Part shown: one piece after another, positions 37,885 to 41,192 of the stretch | Numbering within the stretch: position 1 is the stretch's first letter | Layout of the letters: every line of letters starts with the position of its first letter | Virus record (IMG/VR): IMGVR_UViG_3300050033_000136 | Span: 1-41,192 of that record | From: a virus | Strand: one strand, 5' to 3' | DNA length: 41,192 nucleotides | Program-made: the position numbers and the translations under genes | The notes under the pieces: model-generated | Told to the model about the DNA's origin: nothing | The model's input: only the letters and a program-made list of their open reading frames with translations | The model's database searches: none

Positions 37885-38585
37885 TGGAGATCCGCATCCT
37901 CGGCTCCGGCTCGTCGGGCAACTGCTACTGGGTCAGTGACGGCGTCTCGCCGCTCCTGATCGAGTGCGGCCTGCCGGTGCGCAAGATCCGCGAGGCGCTC
38001 GACTTCAAGCTGTCCGATCTGGCCGGCTGCCTCGTCAGCCACGAGCACGGCGACCATTCCAAGGCCGCGCGAGATCTGATGAAGGCCGGGGTGGACATCT
38101 ACGCGAGCGCCGGCACGCTCGACGTGCTCGGCCTCGAAGGGCATCGGACTCTGTCGCTCTGGAAGGCGAACGGGGAGTACGTCGAGGTGAACGTCGGTAG
38201 CTGGCTTGTAACTCCCTTCGCCGCCGTGCACGACGCGGCCGAGCCGCTCGGCTTCATCCTCGACTCCGATGCAACCGGCGAGCGCCTGTTCTACTCCGGC
38301 GACACCGGCTACATCAGTCCGCGTATAGCCGGCATGACGGACATCCTCGTGGAAGCGAACAACACCTGGGAGGCCGTACGGGCGGGCGAGGCGCCGCGAT
38401 CGCTCAAGGAGCGCGTCGTCGCCAACCACATGAGCCTCGAGACCGTCAAAGGCTTCCTCGCTGCCAACGACCTCTCCCGGGTCAAGGTCATCTACCTGCT
38501 GCACCTCTCAGACGAGCACTCCGACGCCGACCTGTTCCGCCGCGAGGTCATGGAGCAGACCGGCAAAGAGGTGCGCATCGGATGA
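37884..38585 (+). CDS. Metallo-beta-lactamase-fold nuclease
   Basis: 233 residues, ATG sharing the last base of the RecT stop. Metal-binding motif SHEHGDH (HxHxDH class) at residues ~53-59, the Asp in YSGDTGY, and a late His in LHLSDEHSD. The N-terminus MEIRILGSGSSGNCYWV is typical of the YycJ/WalJ-like branch, whose members cut DNA or RNA ends. Immediately after RecT, it probably resects double-strand ends to give RecT a substrate. This coupling is inferred from gene order. Confidence 0.85.
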   Translation: MEIRILGSGSSGNCYWVSDGVSPLLIECGLPVRKIREALDFKLSDLAGCLVSHEHGDHSKAARDLMKAGVDIYASAGTLDVLGLEGHRTLSLWKANGEYVEVNVGSWLVTPFAAVHDAAEPLGFILDSDATGERLFYSGDTGYISPRIAGMTDILVEANNTWEAVRAGEAPRSLKERVVANHMSLETVKGFLAANDLSRVKVIYLLHLSDEHSDADLFRREVMEQTGKEVRIG

Positions 38586-38785
38586 CCGCACCCAAGTCCC
38601 CCCTCGTGGGACCCGTCGCAGACAGCGCCCCCCACGCTGACGCGGCTCTGTCCCCCCTCACCGCACCTGCGGCGGGTTCCGCCCCTCTCGGTTCCGAGTG
38701 CCCGTGGAAGCCGTGCGGCTACGGGCTGTGCTGCGAGTTCGGCCCTGCCGACTGCGTCGCACGGTTTGCGGGCGTCGAGCTATGA
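38582..38785 (+). CDS. Small protein with C-terminal Cys cluster
   Basis: 67 residues, ATGA overlap. Pro/Ala-rich N-terminal half of low complexity, then a compact cluster CPWKPCGYGLCCEFGPADC with six Cys in total, probably metal-binding. First of three consecutive Cys-rich mini-genes. Unknown function. Confidence 0.55.
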   Translation: MTAPKSPLVGPVADSAPHADAALSPLTAPAAGSAPLGSECPWKPCGYGLCCEFGPADCVARFAGVEL

Positions 38786-38988
38786 CCTGCGGATTCACAC
38801 AGGAGGCCAGACGGGTGCACCCGCTGTGCTCGGCGTGCCTCATGGCGAGCTCGTGCAGGCTCGTTCCCCGATCGCGGACGGCCTGCGACGGACTGGTGCA
38901 ACGCGGGCGGCACCGGACAGAGCACGGCATGCTGCTGAGTCGGGACAACTGGAACATCCCGTGGCCGGGCACCGCTGCCGGTCGATGA
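38782..38988 (+). CDS. Small Cys-rich protein
   Basis: 68 residues, ATG overlapping the stop before it. Cys at about 3, 16, 19, 25 and 35 (CSACLMASSC), then a basic region and an aromatic end (NWNIPWPG). Possibly a zinc-binding DNA-interacting protein; no family recognised. Confidence 0.5.
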   Translation: MTCGFTQEARRVHPLCSACLMASSCRLVPRSRTACDGLVQRGRHRTEHGMLLSRDNWNIPWPGTAAGR

Positions 38989-39003
38989 GAAGGAGCTGAA
39001 GAC

Positions 39004-39165
39004 GTGAAGTGTGCGAACTGCGAGTACGGGCAGGAGGGGTGCATCGAATCGTGCATCGACTGTGAATGCGCGCGGTGCATCCGGTACGAGAGCAATTCCG
39101 ATTGCTGTCTCGGTGCGATGTTCGACCGCTACGCCCCGTTCGATGGCGTCGAGGAGGAGCAATGA
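39004..39165 (+). CDS. Very Cys-rich mini protein (53 residues)
   Basis: GTG start behind AGAAGGAG. Nine Cys in 53 residues, at 3, 6, 13, 17, 20, 22, 25, 34 and 35 (CANCEYGQEGC then CIDCECARC), followed by an acidic end. The spacing CxxC-x6-C-x3-C-x2-C suggests two metal ions or an iron-sulfur centre. It overlaps the next gene as ATGA, which supports that it is real. Confidence 0.6.
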   Translation: MKCANCEYGQEGCIESCIDCECARCIRYESNSDCCLGAMFDRYAPFDGVEEEQ

Positions 39166-39617
39166 AGGCTGCAAGTACCAAGGTGACCATCGACGCGCTG
39201 AAGGCGCTGGCACCACAACAGGTCATGGAGGACGACGCCAACCCGGAGCGGGTCGGATTGTTGCTCGGCGGCCAGGTCCTGTGGGTGATGCTCCGAGGCG
39301 CCGCCCTGATAGACCCGTACGTCTCAAAGGCCATCGTCCGGAGACACGCGAGGCTCCACGGGGAGCTGCCCGTCCCTGAGCCGGTGAAGATGCCGACCAT
39401 GAACGTCTTCAGCCCGGACTTCGAGGCCAAAGCGTTCTCCGCCGACGACGTGGCCGGCGCGAGTCCGGCGCCCGCCATGGAGTTCGACATGGGGCCGGGG
39501 TCCATCGCCGACCGGATGAAGCACTTCACGGGCGTGGACGAAGAGCCGGAGCTTCCCGCGTGGCTCCAGGGCGTGACCGGCACGGTCGAGGCCCCGAGCA
39601 CCGGAAGGGAGTGGTAG
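39162..39617 (+). CDS. Hypothetical protein
   Basis: 151 residues, ATGA overlap with the Cys-rich mini gene and GAGGAGGAG upstream. The N-terminal part has hydrophobic strands and helices (VGLLLGGQVLWVMLRGAALI), and the C-terminal half is Pro/Asp/Met-rich and probably loose. No motif or family recognised. Confidence 0.6.
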   Translation: MKAASTKVTIDALKALAPQQVMEDDANPERVGLLLGGQVLWVMLRGAALIDPYVSKAIVRRHARLHGELPVPEPVKMPTMNVFSPDFEAKAFSADDVAGASPAPAMEFDMGPGSIADRMKHFTGVDEEPELPAWLQGVTGTVEAPSTGREW

Positions 39618-39619
39618 CC

Positions 39620-39901
39620 GTGAGCGACTTGGACACCACCCGACTGGCGGACTTCATTCTCCTGACCGACCGCATGGCGGCCACGCTCCGGGACATGGGG
39701 GAGTCGCTGCACGGCGACCCCGATGCCGTCGAGCTCGCGGATGAGTACGACCGGTTCAAGGCCAGCGAGGCCGCGGATGGCGCCGTCGACGCCGCGGACT
39801 TCAACGCCGACGAGCCGGTCGAGGAACGCGAGTGCCCGGAGTGCGCCGACGCCGGCGCCATCTTCCGCACAAGCGACGACTCGCTGCGCGTGCCGGCATG
39901 A
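39620..39901 (+). CDS. Small protein ending in a copied portal segment
   Basis: 93 residues, GTG 39620 behind GGAAGGGAGTGG, 2 bases after the previous stop. Acidic helical body (LADFILLTDRMAATLRDMG) and a CPEC pair at about 73-76. The last 16 residues (AGAIFRTSDDSLRVPA) and their 49-bp DNA are identical to portal residues 49-64. The stop follows directly after the copied part. The gene therefore looks like a fusion created by recombination with, or donating to, the portal gene. Confidence 0.65.
   Translation: MSDLDTTRLADFILLTDRMAATLRDMGESLHGDPDAVELADEYDRFKASEAADGAVDAADFNADEPVEERECPECADAGAIFRTSDDSLRVPA
39849..39897 (+). repeat. 49-bp exact direct repeat, copy 2
   Basis: Identical to 7784-7832 in the portal gene, in the same reading frame. 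The next base starts the ATG of the following gene. Confidence 0.95.
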
Positions 39902-40014
39902 ACGGACTCGTGCATGTCGGCAAGCATCCCGTCAACGTGGCCTTCTGGCGCGACGCCCTGCTCATCATCGCGACCGCCGCGCTCATCGTCATCATCGTGC
40001 TGGTCCTCAGGTGA
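39898..40014 (+). CDS. Mini membrane protein (38 residues)
   Basis: ATG 39898 overlaps the previous stop (ATGA) and the stop overlaps the next GTG. A short soluble N-terminus with two His (HVGKHPVNVAF) precedes one membrane helix (ALLIIATAALIVIIVLVL). Unknown function. Confidence 0.55.
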   Translation: MNGLVHVGKHPVNVAFWRDALLIIATAALIVIIVLVLR

Positions 40015-40496
40015 GCTCGACCGAGATAGTCGCCGCGATCGACCCTGGACTCGCGAACTGCGGCGTCCTGATATGGGACGGCCGGCGCATCATCGCCGCG
40101 CGCACGTTCACGAGTGGCGGAGACGGCTACCGGACGGACTTCGATCTCGCGTATCAGCGGTCGCGCGCGACCGCTGACGACGTCGCCGAGTACCTGCTGG
40201 CCTACCACGTCGAGCGGGCGGTCGTCGAGAAGTACCGCGACATCCCCGGCGATCTCCGTAAGGCGCGCAACCGCTGGACGACGCCGCTCGCGATCGGGGT
40301 GCTGCTCTCGAGGATCGACGTCGACGGCCGCACGATCATCTTCCAAGACCCGGAGTACGTGATGACCGCGTACTCGCAGGCGAAGTCGCTGTGGAAGGCG
40401 GGTCGGCACGGGATACTGCCCGGCGACGAGCTCATCACGAACGACCACCTGCGCAGCGCCGGTTGCCACCTGCTGTCCTACACGGCGCGCTCATGA
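40011..40496 (+). CDS. RuvC-like Holliday junction resolvase
   Basis: 161 residues, GTG overlapping the stop before it (GTGA). RNase H-like fold: IVAAIDPGLANCGVLIW (Asp11 as first catalytic acid), then RAVVEKYRD (Glu73), and a C-terminal region with TAYSQAKSLWKAG and LITNDHLRSAG where a further Asp (in TNDH) may complete the metal site. Cuts four-way DNA junctions; in phages it clears branched DNA before packaging. Position with recombination genes fits. Confidence 0.75.
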   Translation: MSSTEIVAAIDPGLANCGVLIWDGRRIIAARTFTSGGDGYRTDFDLAYQRSRATADDVAEYLLAYHVERAVVEKYRDIPGDLRKARNRWTTPLAIGVLLSRIDVDGRTIIFQDPEYVMTAYSQAKSLWKAGRHGILPGDELITNDHLRSAGCHLLSYTARS

Positions 40497-40864
40497 CCGC
40501 CGACCAGATGACACTCGGCAGGATCGAGGACGACCTCCCGACCGGTAAGCGCACCGACCCCGCGATCGAGGCGCGCCGGTTCATCGCAGAGAACCCGGAA
40601 GCGTACGGCCTGTTGGTCAGGTGGGCGCGCCGGGACATGGCCGAGGGCACGCGCCCGGAGCTGCACGGCTACCTGTACCTGCTGCGGAAGATGCCGTGGA
40701 TCAAGCGCGGCGCCCGGGCCTACAAGGTGAACCACAACTGGTCTCGCTACCTGGTCGACATCCTCATCGCGGACTACCCCGAACTCGGAGACGAGCGCCG
40801 GGGATTCGTGCGCCGGAACCCGGTCCCCAAGCCGCGCCGCGGGGGTGGTGCCGCCCAGGAGTAG
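40493..40864 (+). CDS. Hypothetical DNA-metabolism protein
   Basis: 123 residues, ATGA overlap with the resolvase. Patterned core: IAENPEAYGLLVRWARRDMA, then YLYLLRKMPWIKRGARAYKV and NHNWSRYLVDILI; the very basic C-terminus PVPKPRRGGG suggests nucleic-acid contact. From memory the NPEAYxxF/LxxxA block followed by a helical domain occurs in small phage proteins near resolvases. No function is assigned. Confidence 0.6.
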   Translation: MTADQMTLGRIEDDLPTGKRTDPAIEARRFIAENPEAYGLLVRWARRDMAEGTRPELHGYLYLLRKMPWIKRGARAYKVNHNWSRYLVDILIADYPELGDERRGFVRRNPVPKPRRGGGAAQE

Positions 40865-40899
40865 CGCACGACCCGACACACCCGTAGAGAGGAATCCCG

Positions 40900-41192
40900 A
40901 TGAAGAACGACATCATCACCTTCGAGGACCAGAGGATCGAGAAGCGCGTCCGCGCGGCACTGCGCCAGGCGAAGGGCGACCTGCTCGCCGTCGACGTCGC
41001 CAAGATCAAGGAGCTCGATCTGGCGTACCTCTACGGCAACCAGATCGTGGACCCGTCCGGCCTGGCTGCGCTCACCAACCTGCAGACGCTGTACCTCGGC
41101 GGCAACCAGATCGTGGACCCGTCCGGCCTGGCTGCGCTCACCAACCTGCAGACGCTGCACCTCTACGGCAACCAGATCGTGGACTCGTCCGG
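40900..41192 (+). CDS. Leucine-rich-repeat protein, 5' part (partial)
   Basis: Amino-terminal part of the protein that continues at base 1. ATG 40900 behind AGAGAGGAA. Residues 1-36 form a charged, helical cap (ITFEDQRIEKRVRAALRQAK) with no signal peptide. Repeats follow from IKELDLAYLYGNQIVD, then LTNLQTLYLGGNQIVD and LTNLQTLHLYGNQIVD. Joined to base 1 the frame is kept, but the junction lacks the one codon (Leu) present between all other repeats, so a few bases or whole repeats may be missing. The full protein would be about 200 residues with at least seven repeats. Probably cytoplasmic; the binding partner is unknown. Confidence 0.85.
   Translation, partial: MKNDIITFEDQRIEKRVRAALRQAKGDLLAVDVAKIKELDLAYLYGNQIVDPSGLAALTNLQTLYLGGNQIVDPSGLAALTNLQTLHLYGNQIVDSS
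41065..41192 (+). repeat. 66-bp tandem repeat array encoding LRRs (right part)
   Basis: One full unit from 41065 and one nearly full unit from 41131, cut by the window end. Variable codons are TAC/GGC/CCG in the first and CAC/TAC/TCG in the second; all other bases equal those in 2-265. Confidence 0.9.

Noticed and set aside
40900-41192. Diversity-generating retroelement as the source of LRR variation
   Set aside because: No reverse transcriptase or template repeat is seen in the window, and the variable codons do not change preferentially at adenines (they change at C/G/T first bases and GGC to TAC).

Overview
This 41.2-kb window is GC-rich and reads as a nearly complete genome of a tailed, probably temperate bacteriophage. 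Coding is extremely dense. Neighbouring genes mostly overlap by 1-4 bases (ATGA, GTGA, TGATG), ribosome-binding sites are strong and purine-rich (AGGAGG-like), and no gene-free stretch exceeds about 210 bases. The two window ends fall inside the same leucine-rich-repeat gene in the same reading frame, so the molecule is probably circular or circularly permuted, or was opened in that repeat during assembly. Base composition and codon use suggest a GC-rich host. An actinobacterial host is a reasonable guess, but a lipoprotein/coiled-coil membrane pair that looks like spanins would instead suggest a diderm host. The host is therefore left open.

Layout. (1) 33.9-41.2 kb and 0-5.3 kb, forward: early region. 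A small helix-turn-helix protein comes first, followed by a recombination block (Rad50/SbcC-like ATPase, an HNH-like protein, RecT annealase, metallo-beta-lactamase-fold nuclease). Next are several tiny Cys-rich proteins, a RuvC-like resolvase, the leucine-rich-repeat protein, a ParB-like protein, an HNH endonuclease, and a DUF1376 replication protein whose gene contains iterons and a perfect DnaA box (candidate origin). (2) 5.26-32.6 kb, forward: late region behind a sigma70-type promoter and a structured leader. It holds the terminase, a Mu-type head module (Gp29-like portal, MuF, protease with nested scaffold, decoration protein, GpT-like capsid), a block of accessory virion genes, a long-tail module and a lysis cassette. 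The accessory block has a collagen-like protein, a glycosyltransferase, a DTIK-type structural protein, a lectin-like protein and a 1001-residue glycosidase-like protein. The tail module has connector/completion proteins, tube, frameshifting chaperone, tape measure and two tip proteins. The lysis cassette has a lipoprotein, an NlpC/P60-like endolysin with DUF5648, a coiled-coil membrane protein, a holin and a C1-like peptidase. (3) 32.7-33.7 kb, reverse: a zinc-ribbon membrane protein and a short, frameshifted tyrosine recombinase, facing the early region across a control region with an 11-bp inverted repeat. A two-gene reverse-strand insert sits at 11.3-11.8 kb.

How it fits together. The virion combines a Mu-like capsid with a non-contractile (siphovirus-type) tail: there is a tube protein, chaperone and tape measure, and no sheath. 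DNA replication probably starts within the DUF1376 gene. Recombination genes would process ends, and a lysogeny pathway is suggested by the integrase remnant, although no immunity repressor is recognisable.

The most unusual signals are these. The LRR array varies in only three codons per 66-bp repeat, with no silent changes. A 49-bp exact in-frame sequence is shared by the portal gene and a small gene 32 kb away. A glycosyltransferase gene is bounded by 73-bp exact direct repeats and lies beside a Gly-Pro-Thr collagen-like protein. A virion glycosidase with a clan-D-like barrel shares a degenerate repeat domain with its neighbour.
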